Below are positions 19,330 to 28,123 of a stretch of DNA of 64,000 nt, piece by piece. The first letter of the stretch is position 1; each line of letters opens with the position of its first letter. The DNA lies in contig CAZGJA010000132.1 in NCBI GenBank assembly GCA_964526695.1, positions 6,589 to 70,588 on the forward strand. The letters are read 5' to 3'. Below the pieces are notes generated by a model. It was not told where the DNA came from. It saw only the letters and a list, made by a program, of their open reading frames with translations, and made no database searches. A program made the translations under genes and the position numbers. This DNA is from JABWBH01 sp964526695 (GTDB lineage Bacteria; Planctomycetota; Phycisphaerae; UBA1845).

Positions 19330-19512
19330 GGTGATCCCCTCCCGATGAAAACTCTCGTGCGGTCCGATGTGCGATTCGAGGCGCATGATAACCGGCAAGG
19401 CGATCAGGTGTCACTCTCAGGCGAAGCGCCGCCATACCGCAGGAAAACCGAGCGCAACTGCGGGGGATCCGCCCCCACGCCGAACTCCGGCTCCATCAGG
19501 ACTACACGACGG

Positions 19513-20541
19513 TCACTTCGGCGCTTCGTGGGCGTTCGCGCCCGCCGTCTCCCACGAAGCCGCCAGCTCCCGAAGCCACGCCCCCGTCTCAACGACCCGG
19601 CCATCGGGAAAGCGGAGCTGATACCGCTTTCCGGTCAACGAGGACTCAGTGGCGACCTGCTCGATGAACTGCTCAACGGTGGTGATCGGCTTGCCCGCGT
19701 GCGCCAACTTGAGACGCATGTGATCGGCGGCCTGCTTGCCGGAATACTCGATGTCGTTGCGCACGAACACCGCGTCCGAGGATTCGACCCGCGCGATCAA
19801 TCGCTCGATCTTCTCCTGCTGCCAGGCGTCGGCGGGGCGCACAGTGATCGTCGCGTAATCCGTCCCGATGAGGAGGTTCACCAGCTTGTCCAGCGTCACC
19901 ACGTAGCGCGCTTCGCCCAAGGTGAACGGCACGGCCTGCCCTTCGCGCACCGATACGGTTGCCGTGATCGTCGATCCGTCCTTGCCGCCGATGTGGAGGA
20001 GCACCTGGCCGGAGGTGATGTCGGCCAGGTGAATGTAGATGTTGCCGTATGAGCCGGGCATGGGTTTCGAGGATCGCTGCTGGATGGTGAGCGTGAGGCG
20101 GTCCCAGGGGAAATCAAGCTGCGGCGGCGGCAGCTTGGAATCGTAAACCACCGGAACGCTGCGCATGACGGTCGCCGTGGCTTTCTCACCCTGCTTCGCC
20201 GCGGGGCGCACGAAGACGGTGAACTGCGAGACTTGCGGTTGCCGGCGGACGAACTCGACGAACTCAGCCCCGGCAAGATTGATCTGGTATCGCCCCTCCG
20301 CGACTCGCAGCGGCGTGAGGCGACTGGCAGACGTCTCCTCCGCGGCCAGGTAGATCTCATCCACCGGACCGCCCTCAACGCAGATGTCGATGATGTCGTT
20401 CCGCCCGGGTGGCAGCGGAATGACGATCCATCCCGGGATGTTCTTCAGCTCGACGGTGAGGTCGGCGCTGACATGGGGCGCGGTGATTCCCATACTGACA
20501 AGCACGATCCCGACGCAGGGGAGAAGGCATGACGGACGCAT
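19513..20541 (-). CDS. Secreted hypothetical protein
   Basis: A 342-residue protein with a clear signal peptide (hydrophobic core at residues 6-20, cleavage after SADL-like AxA region near residue 26). The ATG at 20541 follows a strong GGAGGAAACTC site; the in-frame ATG at 20571 has none. The mature protein looks beta-rich in its first half (repeated Thr-Val-Thr strands, SVREGQAVPFTLGEARYVVTL) and helical towards the end. I do not recognise the family. Confidence 0.7.
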   Translation of the reverse strand: MRPSCLLPCVGIVLVSMGITAPHVSADLTVELKNIPGWIVIPLPPGRNDIIDICVEGGPVDEIYLAAEETSASRLTPLRVAEGRYQINLAGAEFVEFVRRQPQVSQFTVFVRPAAKQGEKATATVMRSVPVVYDSKLPPPQLDFPWDRLTLTIQQRSSKPMPGSYGNIYIHLADITSGQVLLHIGGKDGSTITATVSVREGQAVPFTLGEARYVVTLDKLVNLLIGTDYATITVRPADAWQQEKIERLIARVESSDAVFVRNDIEYSGKQAADHMRLKLAHAGKPITTVEQFIEQVATESSLTGKRYQLRFPDGRVVETGAWLRELAASWETAGANAHEAPK

Positions 20542-20662
20542 GAGTTTCCTCCAAGGGGCATGAACGTCCACGTGCTCTTGATCCTACCGTATATTACCCG
20601 TTCGTTCAAGGTCGGGCGCAGGTTGCCACGACGCCGCGACAGGCGTTACGCTGGATCCCGGC

Positions 20663-21967
20663 ATGGGTTTTGGCAAGCAGAACATCCTTATCATCGGCGG
20701 CGGCGGGCGCGAGCACGCAATGGCCGAGGCCGCGGCGCGATCGAGCCGCGCCGGGCGCATCTACTGCGCGCCCGGCAACGCGGGCACGGAGCAGGCCGCG
20801 GAGAACGTGGCGCTGGACGTGATGGACTTCGACGCCTTGATCGCCTTTGCGCGCGAGCGGCAGGTGGACCTCACGCTCGTGGGGCCTGAGGCGCCGCTGT
20901 GCGCCGGCATCGTCGATCGCTTTCAGAAAGCCGGGCTGCGCATCTTCGGTCCCACGAAGTCCGCCGCGAAGATCGAGGGCGACAAGGCGTATGCCAAGTC
21001 GCTGATGCGCTCGGCGGACATCCCCACGGCCGAGGCCCGCGTCTTCACCGAGTTCGCCGACGCGCGGGCGTACCTTCTGACGCGAGATGAAGGCCTGGTG
21101 GTTAAGGCGTCGGGGCTGGCCGCGGGCAAGGGCGTGATCGTCTGCGACACGCCGGCGCAGGCGGTTTTCGCGTGCGAGAAGCTGATGGTCGAGCGCCCGT
21201 TCGGCGATGCCGGGCGGACGGTGGTTGTTGAAGAGCGGCTCAAAGGCGAGGAGCTTTCCGTGCTGGCGCTGGTCTCGGGGCGCGCCATCTGCATGCTTGA
21301 GAGCGCGCAGGACCACAAGACGCTCAACGACGGCGACACGGGTCCGAACACCGGCGGCATGGGCGCGTACAGCCCCGCGCCGCGCGCGACGCAGGCCGTC
21401 CTGCGCGGCGTGGAGCGCGACATCCTCCTGCCCATCGTCGATTGCCTCGACCGCGAGGGGCATCCGTATCAGGGCGTGCTCTACGTCGGGTTGATGCTCA
21501 CCGTCGCCGGGCCGAAGGTGCTCGAGTTCAACTGCCGCTTCGGCGACCCGGAGGCGCAGGTGATCCTGCCGCGCATCCGATCGGACTTCGTCTCGCTCGT
21601 CGAGGCCGTGGTGGACGAGCGACTGGAGGACGCGGCCATAGACTGGGATCCGCGTCCGACGGTGGGCGTGGTGATGGCTTCAGGCGGCTACCCCGGCACG
21701 GTGGAGGATGGCAAAGTCATCACCGGTCTGGATGAGGTCGCGGCGCTGCCGGACGTGACCGTGTATCACAGCGGCACGCGCCGGCTGGATCATCACGTCC
21801 TCACGAAAGGGGGGCGGATTCTCACCGTCACCGCCTCCGGCGAGACCCACGCCGAAGCCCAGCGGCGGGCGTATCAGGCTGCGGAACGGATCCACTTCGA
21901 CGGCATGCACTTCCGCCGGGACATCGCCCACCGGGCCATCAACGCAGCCCAAACGGATAGTGCCTGA
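20663..21967 (+). CDS. purD: Phosphoribosylamine-glycine ligase (GARS)
   Basis: The enzyme forms glycinamide ribonucleotide from phosphoribosylamine, glycine and ATP, the second step of purine synthesis. All ATP-grasp marks of PurD are present: ILIIGGGGREHA at the N-terminus, VGPEAPL, FGPTKSAAKIEGDKAYAK, VVKASGLAAGKGV, EERLKGEELSVLAL, DHKTLNDGDTGPNTGGMGAYSP and FNCRFGDPEAQ. The length of 434 residues is normal. The gene is monocistronic here, with tRNA-Gln 181 bp downstream. The integrase reading frame of the island runs antisense into its last 94 bases in the integrated state. Confidence 0.97.
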   Translation: MGFGKQNILIIGGGGREHAMAEAAARSSRAGRIYCAPGNAGTEQAAENVALDVMDFDALIAFARERQVDLTLVGPEAPLCAGIVDRFQKAGLRIFGPTKSAAKIEGDKAYAKSLMRSADIPTAEARVFTEFADARAYLLTRDEGLVVKASGLAAGKGVIVCDTPAQAVFACEKLMVERPFGDAGRTVVVEERLKGEELSVLALVSGRAICMLESAQDHKTLNDGDTGPNTGGMGAYSPAPRATQAVLRGVERDILLPIVDCLDREGHPYQGVLYVGLMLTVAGPKVLEFNCRFGDPEAQVILPRIRSDFVSLVEAVVDERLEDAAIDWDPRPTVGVVMASGGYPGTVEDGKVITGLDEVAALPDVTVYHSGTRRLDHHVLTKGGRILTVTASGETHAEAQRRAYQAAERIHFDGMHFRRDIAHRAINAAQTDSA

Positions 21968-23619
21968 CTGGCAGCGGCGGAATTCGGGGTAGTTCGCCGC
22001 TCCGCGACGAGACTGGACCGCGCCCAAGTGGGAATGGCGAACCGGATCGCCGCCGGCACTGGGAAAGAGGAGCGGCTGGAAGATCGGACCGTGCCCCCGC
22101 CGCCGACTTGAATCCCGCCGCCAAGCCGGGTAAAAACACGGGCCGCAGTGGGCTGTAGTTCAATTGGTAGAACGCCTGACTCTGGATCAGGAAGTTCAAG
22201 GTTCGAGTCCTTGCAGCCCAGTACGTTTTCCGGCGAAAAAACGCTTGTTTTCCCGGTGTTTTCGCGCCGTAACACTTCCGTGACGCTTCCGCCCGTCATG
22301 CCGCCCAATGCCGCGTTTACCCCCTGTCTGCCGGTTAGAAGTGCAACCGGGAGTGCAACGGGGTTGCCTCGCGCACGCACGCGCGTGGAAGTCGGCTGGC
22401 GGGGCGAGTTAAGTACCCTCCCGGTCGGCGTCGGGTCCGTCCCGGTCGCTTTGAGGGATGCGGCTTGCGTCGCTTGCGGGATCGCCGGCAGCTTGCGAAT
22501 CTCCGCCCACAGGTCCAGGAGCCGGGCATCCGTGTAATTCCGTTCGGTCACGCCCACCGCCGCGTGACGGGCAAGCACGCGCTTGGCCGTTCCGGTCACG
22601 CCCGCCGCTTCAAGCCAGCTTACAAACGTCGTGCGCAGCGCGTGCCGGTCGATGCTCGCCCCGTCGTCATGGTCGGCTTTCCGCCACGTGATCGCCGCAC
22701 GGTCCAAGTCGAGCTTGAACGTCCGCAGGATCGGCGTCGCGGCAAACACGCGGTCCGTCGGTTGGGCAAACGGAACGGCCTTCCGCGCCGCCGCCAGCAC
22801 GTCACACAAGCCCGGATGCAACGGCACGATGTCCGCGCGCTTGGCCTTGGTCGCTTCCGCCCGAAGCCGGATCGCCGGTCGATTCCCTTCAAGCTCCACG
22901 TCCCTCCATTCGAGCGCCGCGACTTCACTGACGCGAGGCCCGGTCCAAAGCTGCACCGCGAAGAAGTCGCGCCGCGGTCCGGCCACGTTCAACAGCCGCG
23001 CGGCTTCCTCGACGGTCAGCGCCCGCCGCAGCTTCCGCGTGTCGGCCCTCCAGGATCGGATGCCGACGGCCTCGACGGGGTTCGCCGTCATCAGCTTCGC
23101 GTGACGGATCGCATAGCGGCACAAGCCGTGCATAAGCGAACGGTACAGATTGCACGTGCGAGCGCTGCGTCCGCTGTCCGCCAGCTTGCCGAGCGCCCGG
23201 TCGATGCGCTCTTCGGTCACGTCGGCCAGCCGGGTGATTTCGGCGTGATCGGCAAACCACTTGCCGACTTGGATCGTCTGCGCCAGGTGATCCCGGCTGA
23301 CGCGCTTCCGCCGAAGATGCCGGGCGTAGTCGGCCAGCAGCCTGCGAAACGGGACCAGCGCCGCTTCCAGCGTCCGGTCCACCATGCCCGCCGCTTCCCG
23401 CTCGGCGCGCTGCAGAATCTTGTCCAGTTCGCAGCGCGCCACGTCCTTGTCCGTGACGCGCACGCCGCCGGGCAGGGTCAGGGCGTGACGCTGCGGCTGG
23501 CCCGATCCGTCCGTGTACCGCGCCCAGTAGAACGCCGACTTCCGCTTGGATCGCTTCCCGTTGACCGTCCGCGTCACTGTCGGTCGAAACAGCGTGCCCT
23601 TGCTTCGCCGCATGTTCAC
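21874..23619 (-). CDS. Tyrosine recombinase / integrase whose frame crosses the att core
   Basis: The 581-codon frame encodes a phage-type tyrosine integrase. The catalytic residues are visible: R229 in WTGPRVSE, K258/K260 in the beta-hairpin, H326 and R329 in HALRTTF, H352 in LARHAAVG and the nucleophile Y362 in RNYTD. An N-terminal SAM-like core-binding domain lies at about residues 85-175. The frame has no stop before the tRNA gene: it passes antisense through the att core (residues 467-483) and ends at 21874 inside purD. Residues 484-581 are therefore chromosomal. In the excised circle the frame would continue in the same phase into 88 codons at 32597-32862. Its start overlaps the stop of the Cro-like gene (ATGA). 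Activity is inferred; the catalytic domain is intact in both states. Confidence 0.88.
   Translation of the reverse strand: MNMRRSKGTLFRPTVTRTVNGKRSKRKSAFYWARYTDGSGQPQRHALTLPGGVRVTDKDVARCELDKILQRAEREAAGMVDRTLEAALVPFRRLLADYARHLRRKRVSRDHLAQTIQVGKWFADHAEITRLADVTEERIDRALGKLADSGRSARTCNLYRSLMHGLCRYAIRHAKLMTANPVEAVGIRSWRADTRKLRRALTVEEAARLLNVAGPRRDFFAVQLWTGPRVSEVAALEWRDVELEGNRPAIRLRAEATKAKRADIVPLHPGLCDVLAAARKAVPFAQPTDRVFAATPILRTFKLDLDRAAITWRKADHDDGASIDRHALRTTFVSWLEAAGVTGTAKRVLARHAAVGVTERNYTDARLLDLWAEIRKLPAIPQATQAASLKATGTDPTPTGRVLNSPRQPTSTRVRARGNPVALPVALLTGRQGVNAALGGMTGGSVTEVLRRENTGKTSVFSPENVLGCKDSNLELPDPESGVLPIELQPTAARVFTRLGGGIQVGGGGTVRSSSRSSFPVPAAIRFAIPTWARSSLVAERRTTPNSAAASQALSVWAALMARWAMSRRKCMPSKWIRSAA
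21984..22016. repeat. Copy of the GGTAGTTCGTCGCTCCGCGACGA repeat
   Basis: A single copy (GGGGTAGTTCGCCGCTCCGCGACGAGACT) of the small palindromic repeat that is multiplied at 35908 and 60780. It lies between purD and the tRNA gene. Confidence 0.6.
22149..22221 (+). tRNA. tRNA-Gln (anticodon CTG)
   Basis: A complete cloverleaf is visible: acceptor stem TGGGCTG pairing with CAGCCCA, D arm TAGTTCAATTGGTAGA, anticodon stem CCTGA/TCAGG with loop CTCTGGA giving the anticodon CTG, and a T arm with GGTTCGAGTCC. CCA is not encoded. Its 3' 49 bases (22173-22221) are the left copy of the 49-bp att repeat, so the integrated element has preserved a whole tRNA on this side. Confidence 0.96.
22173..22221. 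repeat. Left att site (attL core), 49 bp, inside tRNA-Gln
   Basis: The 49 bases from the anticodon stem to the discriminator base are repeated exactly, in the same orientation, at 32863-32911. They are the integration core. On the element side a 26-base stretch at 22234-22259 (CGAAAAAACGCTTG, then TTTTCCCGGTGT) is related to 24 bases at 32837-32860 next to the right core. A GTGCAAC pair at 22341-22359 is related to 32790-32808. Confidence 0.95.
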
Positions 23620-23819
23620 CGCCCCCCTTTCTTCGCCTTCGGGCGCAGCTCCAGCTCAAACAGGTCCGCCAGCTTCGACGCCGACGTGACCGTAATGTCC
23701 CGTTCCTTCGTCAGGAAGCCGTGGACGATTTGATACGCCAAGCCCGTGCGCTTCGACATGGCGTTCATGCTCATCCCGCTGCGCCGGGCAGCCGCTTTCA
23801 ATGCTCCGATCAGGTTCAT
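23616..23819 (-). CDS. Cro/C1-type helix-turn-helix regulator
   Basis: The 67-residue product is a short XRE-family DNA-binding protein: LIGALKAAARRSGMSMNAMSKRTGLAYQIVHGFLTKERDIT covers the five-helix HTH, followed by the typical ASKLADLFELEL helix. The ATG at 23819 gives a complete domain; the frame is open to 23861. Its stop overlaps the integrase start, so the two are translated together. It probably controls integrase or excision. Confidence 0.85.
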   Translation of the reverse strand: MNLIGALKAAARRSGMSMNAMSKRTGLAYQIVHGFLTKERDITVTSASKLADLFELELRPKAKKGGR

Positions 23820-23850
23820 AACGTGAGTGATATCCCGGTTATTTCTAATG

Positions 23851-24765
23851 TCAAGCGCCATATCTGGATTTCTTTCCGCCGGTCCCCGCGCCGTTGTCCG
23901 CCGGGGGGTTCGGCAACAGGTCCGCCGCGCGTCGGTAAAGGTCCGCGATGTCAGGGTTCAACTCCGCGCAAAGGTCGCTCAGGTACAGCAGTCGGTCGGC
24001 CCACGCTTCCGGCGTCCAGCCCTCGCGCGGCATGACCAGCCCTTGCAAGTCCGCAGGCAGCGCTGCCAGCCGGTCCCCGGTGATCCAGCCTTGATCTTGC
24101 CAGCGGACCGTCTGCCGAATCGTGTCCGCCCACGCCGCCCGGTCCGCCGCCTCGCGGGTCGGGTGCGCATCCAGGGCGTCGGCTTCCATAATCGCCGCCC
24201 GCTCGGCGAAATGCTCCCGCCACTCCGCAGGCAAGTCGCCCGCGTTCCCACGCCCGGCATTCGGGGAACCCCCGGCGTCCGTCCGGTCCGCCGATACCCC
24301 CAGCACGTCCCGGCGCGGGTTGGCATCGACGGGGCGGGATTGGCCGTTCGGTCTGTCCGGAGATATAATCGGGGCATGACCATCGAATTGCTTCAAGGGT
24401 TTCTGCGGAAGCAGCCGTTCGAGCCGTTCCGCGTCGTCGCGTCCAGCGGCCAGGGGTACGACGTAACCCACCCTGAGAACGCGATTCTCGTCAAGGGCGG
24501 CTTGGTCGTCGCCTACGGCGGACACAACGGGGACTTGCCCGAGCGCGTGGCCACGCTTTCGCTCCTTCATATCGCCACCGTCGAAGCAATCCCCGACGCC
24601 GCGCGATCCCAGCGCCGCCAGTAACTCGGCCTTGTGCGCCCGAAGCATCGCCAGCAGGTCCGGCGTCAGCACGCCTTTCGCCGCTTCAACGTGCAACCGG
24701 TCGCCGCTCGCCGACACGCGAACGCCCAGCGCGGAAAGATCGGTCAGGATCGCGGAGCGGGTCAT
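23851..24765 (-). CDS. TubC-N-domain-like element protein with a large central insertion
   Basis: The first 50 residues (AILTDLSALGVRVSASGDRLHVEAA, then LTPDLLAMLRAHKAELLAAL) match the TubC N-terminal docking-like domain that I recall from small genes of planctomycete islands. The last 110 residues (LPAEWREHFAERAAIMEADALD, then a Trp-rich helical stretch) also read like an island protein. Between them, about residues 55-160 look like translated antisense of the plus-strand gene at 24376. A cassette carrying that gene may therefore have inserted here without breaking the frame. Whether one protein of 304 residues is really made is uncertain. Confidence 0.55.
   Translation of the reverse strand: MTRSAILTDLSALGVRVSASGDRLHVEAAKGVLTPDLLAMLRAHKAELLAALGSRGVGDCFDGGDMKERKRGHALGQVPVVSAVGDDQAALDENRVLRVGYVVPLAAGRDDAERLERLLPQKPLKQFDGHAPIISPDRPNGQSRPVDANPRRDVLGVSADRTDAGGSPNAGRGNAGDLPAEWREHFAERAAIMEADALDAHPTREAADRAAWADTIRQTVRWQDQGWITGDRLAALPADLQGLVMPREGWTPEAWADRLLYLSDLCAELNPDIADLYRRAADLLPNPPADNGAGTGGKKSRYGA
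24340..24369 (+). promoter_or_regulatory. Predicted sigma-70-type promoter for the nested gene
   Basis: TTGGCC at 24340-24345 and a perfect TATAAT at 24364-24369 are separated by 18 bases. The ATG of the nested gene is at 24376, six bases after the -10 box, so the transcript would be leaderless or nearly so. It is the clearest -10 element noticed in this GC-rich window. Confidence 0.6.
24376..24624 (+). CDS. Small protein nested on the opposite strand of the TubC-like gene
   Basis: The 82-residue product (beginning MTIELLQGFLRKQPFEPFRV, then a beta-rich section with THPENAILVKGGLVVAY) has the layout of a small protein family that I recall as widespread in planctomycetes: a first helix ending in PFEPFRV, a DG/SG turn, a HPE motif and strands ending in a LLHIATVE-like stretch. 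It lies entirely within, and antisense to, the frame 23851-24765, and carries its own promoter. The function is unknown. Confidence 0.65.
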   Translation: MTIELLQGFLRKQPFEPFRVVASSGQGYDVTHPENAILVKGGLVVAYGGHNGDLPERVATLSLLHIATVEAIPDAARSQRRQ

Positions 24766-25685
24766 ATCTCGACCACCTCCACATCATCCGGCGCATCGAA
24801 GGTGCGCAAGTCCTGAGCAACATCTTGAGCATCTTCGGCAAAGGCGGGTTCCGATGGGTTGGGAACCGCGTTTTCGATAGCGCCGCCCGAAGGTGCGCAG
24901 CCCGCCGCAGAATTGAGCATCTTCGAAGGTGCGCAAGGTGCGAAGCTCTGGGATTGAGCGCCTTCGGGAAGCCCCCACATCCAGGGGCCTTCCATGCCGT
25001 CCTTCTTGGGGACGATGCGGAGTACCTCCTTTGCGCGGCGCACCGTTGACACCGTATAACCCGCAGCTCTCGCCTCTTGATCGACGACGGGCTTTGGGAC
25101 GGGTCCGCTGGCCAGCACGTCCCGCAGGAAGTCCACGGCCTTGTCGAGTTCGCTGTCTTTCCGATCCAGCTCCGCCGCCAGCACGTCGTTGGCGGTCCGG
25201 TCGTTCCCCGCCGCGTCCCATGCGACGATCGGGCGTCCCTCGTCATCCTGCTGAATTGAGCAGCCCCAGCTCCGCGCCGCGCGTCCGACGTTCAGCTTCA
25301 TGGGCAGCAGGAGCCGGTGATCCTTGTCGTCCGGGTCTTCGGCCACGAGCCACGCCGCCCGCGCCGCCGCCGCGAACGCCAGCGAACCCGTCGCGCGATA
25401 GATCGCCTTCCCGCCCGCGCCCTTGGACAGGTGCGTCACGGCCAGCACCGCCACCCCATGATTCGCCGCCAGCGTGCCCAGCGGCGCGAGCACGGCGCGA
25501 ACGTCGGAGTTGCGGTGCGAGTCGAGTTTCGTCCCCATGTAGGCGGAGATCGGATCGACGATGACCAGGCGCGTACCCGGCTGGGAGACAATCGCGGCCT
25601 CAAGGTGTGACAGGTCAGCCGACAGATCGAAGCCGCGCAGCGCGTCGCCGCATCGGATCGCCGTCAGGCACGTCACGCGCGACAC
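24762..25685 (-). CDS. RepA-like RecA-fold ATPase, N-terminally truncated
   Basis: The 307-residue product matches the second half of plasmid/phage RepA-like (AAA_25) helicase ATPases: RLVIVDPISAYMGTKLDSHRN (Walker B), GVAVLAVTHLSKGAGGKAIYRATGS (sensor region) and a C-terminal winged-helix-like region. The Walker A half is missing. The frame continues upstream of the GTG at 25685 with recognisable family sequence (HDAADTIRPRLDAA) to about 25750, then diverges and stops at 25780, where the next gene begins. Nucleotide hydrolysis is therefore unlikely. The stop overlaps the start of the TubC-like gene. Confidence 0.75.
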   Translation of the reverse strand: MSRVTCLTAIRCGDALRGFDLSADLSHLEAAIVSQPGTRLVIVDPISAYMGTKLDSHRNSDVRAVLAPLGTLAANHGVAVLAVTHLSKGAGGKAIYRATGSLAFAAAARAAWLVAEDPDDKDHRLLLPMKLNVGRAARSWGCSIQQDDEGRPIVAWDAAGNDRTANDVLAAELDRKDSELDKAVDFLRDVLASGPVPKPVVDQEARAAGYTVSTVRRAKEVLRIVPKKDGMEGPWMWGLPEGAQSQSFAPCAPSKMLNSAAGCAPSGGAIENAVPNPSEPAFAEDAQDVAQDLRTFDAPDDVEVVEI

Positions 25686-25763
25686 GTCCGCCAGCGCCGC
25701 GTCGAGCCGGGGGCGGATCGTGTCCGCCGCGTCGTGCTTCCCGGCGCAGCAGCGTCCAGCACG

Positions 25764-26522
25764 TCAATCGGGTAAACGCCGCTGGGTGGTGGCGTCGGGC
25801 TCACAGCCCCATGGAACTCGCGCCGGATGATCGGGAGTCTTGTGTTGAAGGATCTCGCGCAGGATGTTGCGGCAGCGGGCCACAAACCCTGTTTCCTTGA
25901 CCTGCTGCAGTGGCAGCGGCAGCGTCGGCAAACCACAGTGCTCGGTAATGTCAGCGCCGCTGACTCCCTTGACAATCGCAAGGCTGTACTTGCACATGGG
26001 TGAGCTGCAGATCAGCGTTTGCTCCTCGCTTCCCGGCGCCACGAAGTGGAACAAGGTGCCGTGCATCTCGGCCGGGCAGACGGGGCAGGACTGGCCCTCG
26101 AAGACGATTCGCCGCTCGCGGCTGCTTTCCGTGGGGACGAGGCACCACCAGGGTCGGCCCAACATCTTGGCGGTCTGCTCAGGCATCCGCAGCACGACGC
26201 GGGCGAGCTGCTCGAGGCACATCACCTCATGCGCAAGCGCAGCCGCGACCTCGTCAAGCTGCTTGGGCGGCTCGATGAACTCAGCCTGACGGCTGAGAAT
26301 GGCGCCGCAATGGTTGCAACGGAGGACCGACCCGTCGAGTTGCAGGCGACCGCGAGGGCACAGCGTGCAGTACTCCGCCACGTGCAATCGCTGGGTCGCC
26401 GTCTGCACCGTGCGCCCGATATCGGCCAGCGCAATGCCGTCCCAGCAGCCCCCCAGCGCAGCCCAGAGCGCCCCGTGTTCGCGGGCATCGTCGATGTCGG
26501 CGCGGTCGCTCGAGTTCGTCAT
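25764..26522 (-). CDS. Cysteine-rich zinc-binding protein, unknown function
   Basis: The 252-residue product contains two zinc-ribbon pairs near residues 53-75 (CTLCPRG and CNHCG) and another cysteine cluster further on (CPVCP, CSSPMC). No membrane segment or signal peptide is seen. The family is not recognised. The 3' end lies where the upstream ATPase loses its N-terminal half, so this gene's arrival or a deletion may have cut the ATPase. It is followed upstream (26523-27262) by a gene-free stretch. Confidence 0.55.
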   Translation of the reverse strand: MTNSSDRADIDDAREHGALWAALGGCWDGIALADIGRTVQTATQRLHVAEYCTLCPRGRLQLDGSVLRCNHCGAILSRQAEFIEPPKQLDEVAAALAHEVMCLEQLARVVLRMPEQTAKMLGRPWWCLVPTESSRERRIVFEGQSCPVCPAEMHGTLFHFVAPGSEEQTLICSSPMCKYSLAIVKGVSGADITEHCGLPTLPLPLQQVKETGFVARCRNILREILQHKTPDHPARVPWGCEPDATTQRRLPD

Positions 26523-27262
26523 GGCGAGGTTGGATACCCGGAACGCTTGCCCTTAATTCGGTCAGATCTCCCCTCGGCACCGGTGCAATAGACCTACTCA
26601 AGCCACGCCTCTAATAGGGACAACGCAAAGTCCGGCCCGAGCGCAACGGACTCGGTGAAAAACCCGAGATCGGTCCCTTCAGGGAGGCGGCGCGCTTCAC
26701 GGCTGAGATGCTCCGCTCAGCCGGCGCGCCCAAGGGAACAGGATCGAGGCTCCCGGGCGGCCAGCGAGGTCGCGCCATGTCGGAATCGTTCGCCTGAACC
26801 CGTCGGCGCGGGTTTCTGTCTCGAAGCGGCCCGGGTGCCGCCGCCTCTCCGCGACATCTCGCTGTACATATCGCCCATGCCTGATCGGCGTGCGCCGGCA
26901 AGGCCAGTGCGCAGCGCTCCCACGAACGAGATCGAAGTCCCTCGGCTCGGAAAACGCGGCGTTGCCTCAACGACGGGTCGGCATCTGTGAGTTCGAGCAT
27001 CGGGAACATGCCTGCTCAAAAATAAATCAAGCTGTCGCGTGCGCCAGGGATTCAGTTTCCGTTTGCACTCATGGAGGGATGCGGCTGAACATCAGCCGCC
27101 CACGTGCGGACGCACCGCAGTGCACAACGGCGCACGTCCGCAGTGCAAGTCTCGATTCACTCTGAGTACGCCGACCCGGTCCTGTCCCGAGGCGAGAAAT
27201 GTCTTCGCTCCGCCGTAGTGGCGGTGCGCGCCGACGAACGGACCCGTCATGGGAGATTGTCG
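26523..27262. other. Gene-free stretch inside the island
   Basis: No convincing coding region in 740 bp. Near 26640-26690 the phrase ACTCGGTGAAAAACCCGAG forms a small palindrome, which reminds me of transposon ends, but no transposase or second end is present. The 5' leader of the secreted protein at 27263 lies at the right of the stretch. Confidence 0.35.
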
Positions 27263-28027
27263 ATGAACCGTTTACCTCGCATGTTTGTGATCGCAATGTT
27301 AGCTCTGGCGGCGCCGGCTCTTGCCGCCACCTTTCCGAATCACCTCGTCCGGCAGATGGAAATGCTGGCCCAAGTAAATCCACCCAATAGTTTGTTGCTC
27401 GATGGTTCACCCGCTGATGATGCGCTTCTGCCATCCATCGCTTTGCCTGCAGGATTGGAAGCTCCAAACCCGTCGAATGCGGAGCTGGACGGGGAAGCGC
27501 CGGTTTCTGATGGCGCGTCCGCGTTGCCGTCGGGCCTGCCTTCCGATGCCGCCGTGATTGAAATTCACCCGAGCGGTGCGGAAGACGATCCTTTTGTCGA
27601 GGCGACGGCCATCGAACTGACGTTCAATGTGCCTGTTGAACTCACGTTGGAGGATTTAACATTGGCGAGCTCGCGGGAACCTCGCTTGACGCTCGCGGGT
27701 TTGCAGGGGGAAGGAAATCGTTGGTGGGTTTATCTTGAGGAAGGACTACGCGGAGATGAATTGCCCACGATCATCATCGGTCACGGACAGCAGATCGTGC
27801 AATATCGCGCCCAGGGACTGGAGGGAGATTCCCACACGTTGACCCCCGGTCAATCAAACTTGGAGTTCGCATGGTTTGACGGACCTGGGAGCGATCCCCC
27901 TGTCGTATCTTGTTGTTGCGACTCCAGCGGGGTGTGTCGGCTGCTAATCGGTATACCGTGCGGAGTGGGACAGACGCCGGTTGCTTGTCCGTGTACGGAG
28001 AACTCCTGTCCGCCGACAGGCCCGTGA
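27263..28027 (+). CDS. Secreted hypothetical protein of the island
   Basis: A 254-residue protein with a signal peptide (hydrophobic core FVIAMLALAAPALA, cleavage near residue 22). The mature part is acidic and beta-rich (residues 95-170), with a Pro/Ser-rich linker before it and a very Cys-rich C-terminus (CCCDSSGVC, then CGVGQ and CPCTENSCP). The ATG at 27263 is chosen because the signal begins there; the frame is open upstream to 27104. The family is not recognised. It is the only obvious secreted protein in the island. Confidence 0.65.
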   Translation: MNRLPRMFVIAMLALAAPALAATFPNHLVRQMEMLAQVNPPNSLLLDGSPADDALLPSIALPAGLEAPNPSNAELDGEAPVSDGASALPSGLPSDAAVIEIHPSGAEDDPFVEATAIELTFNVPVELTLEDLTLASSREPRLTLAGLQGEGNRWWVYLEEGLRGDELPTIIIGHGQQIVQYRAQGLEGDSHTLTPGQSNLEFAWFDGPGSDPPVVSCCCDSSGVCRLLIGIPCGVGQTPVACPCTENSCPPTGP

Positions 28028-28123
28028 GTTCGTCCGCTGGACGCGTGACGGTTCGCCGTATCAATGGGTTGATGCGGGCGGGGGAGGACGCAGCTCGCCT
28101 ACGACTGGGCGGACTACGATGCA

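Noticed and set aside
22465..23733. 422-codon plus-strand frame opposite the integrase
   Set aside because: It is the shadow of the integrase in GC-rich DNA: Arg/Pro/His-rich with no protein-like pattern, whereas the minus strand has all integrase residues.
26630..26700. Possible transposon end with ACTCGGTGAAAAACCCGAG
   Set aside because: Only one small palindrome is seen, with no transposase, second inverted repeat or target duplication nearby.
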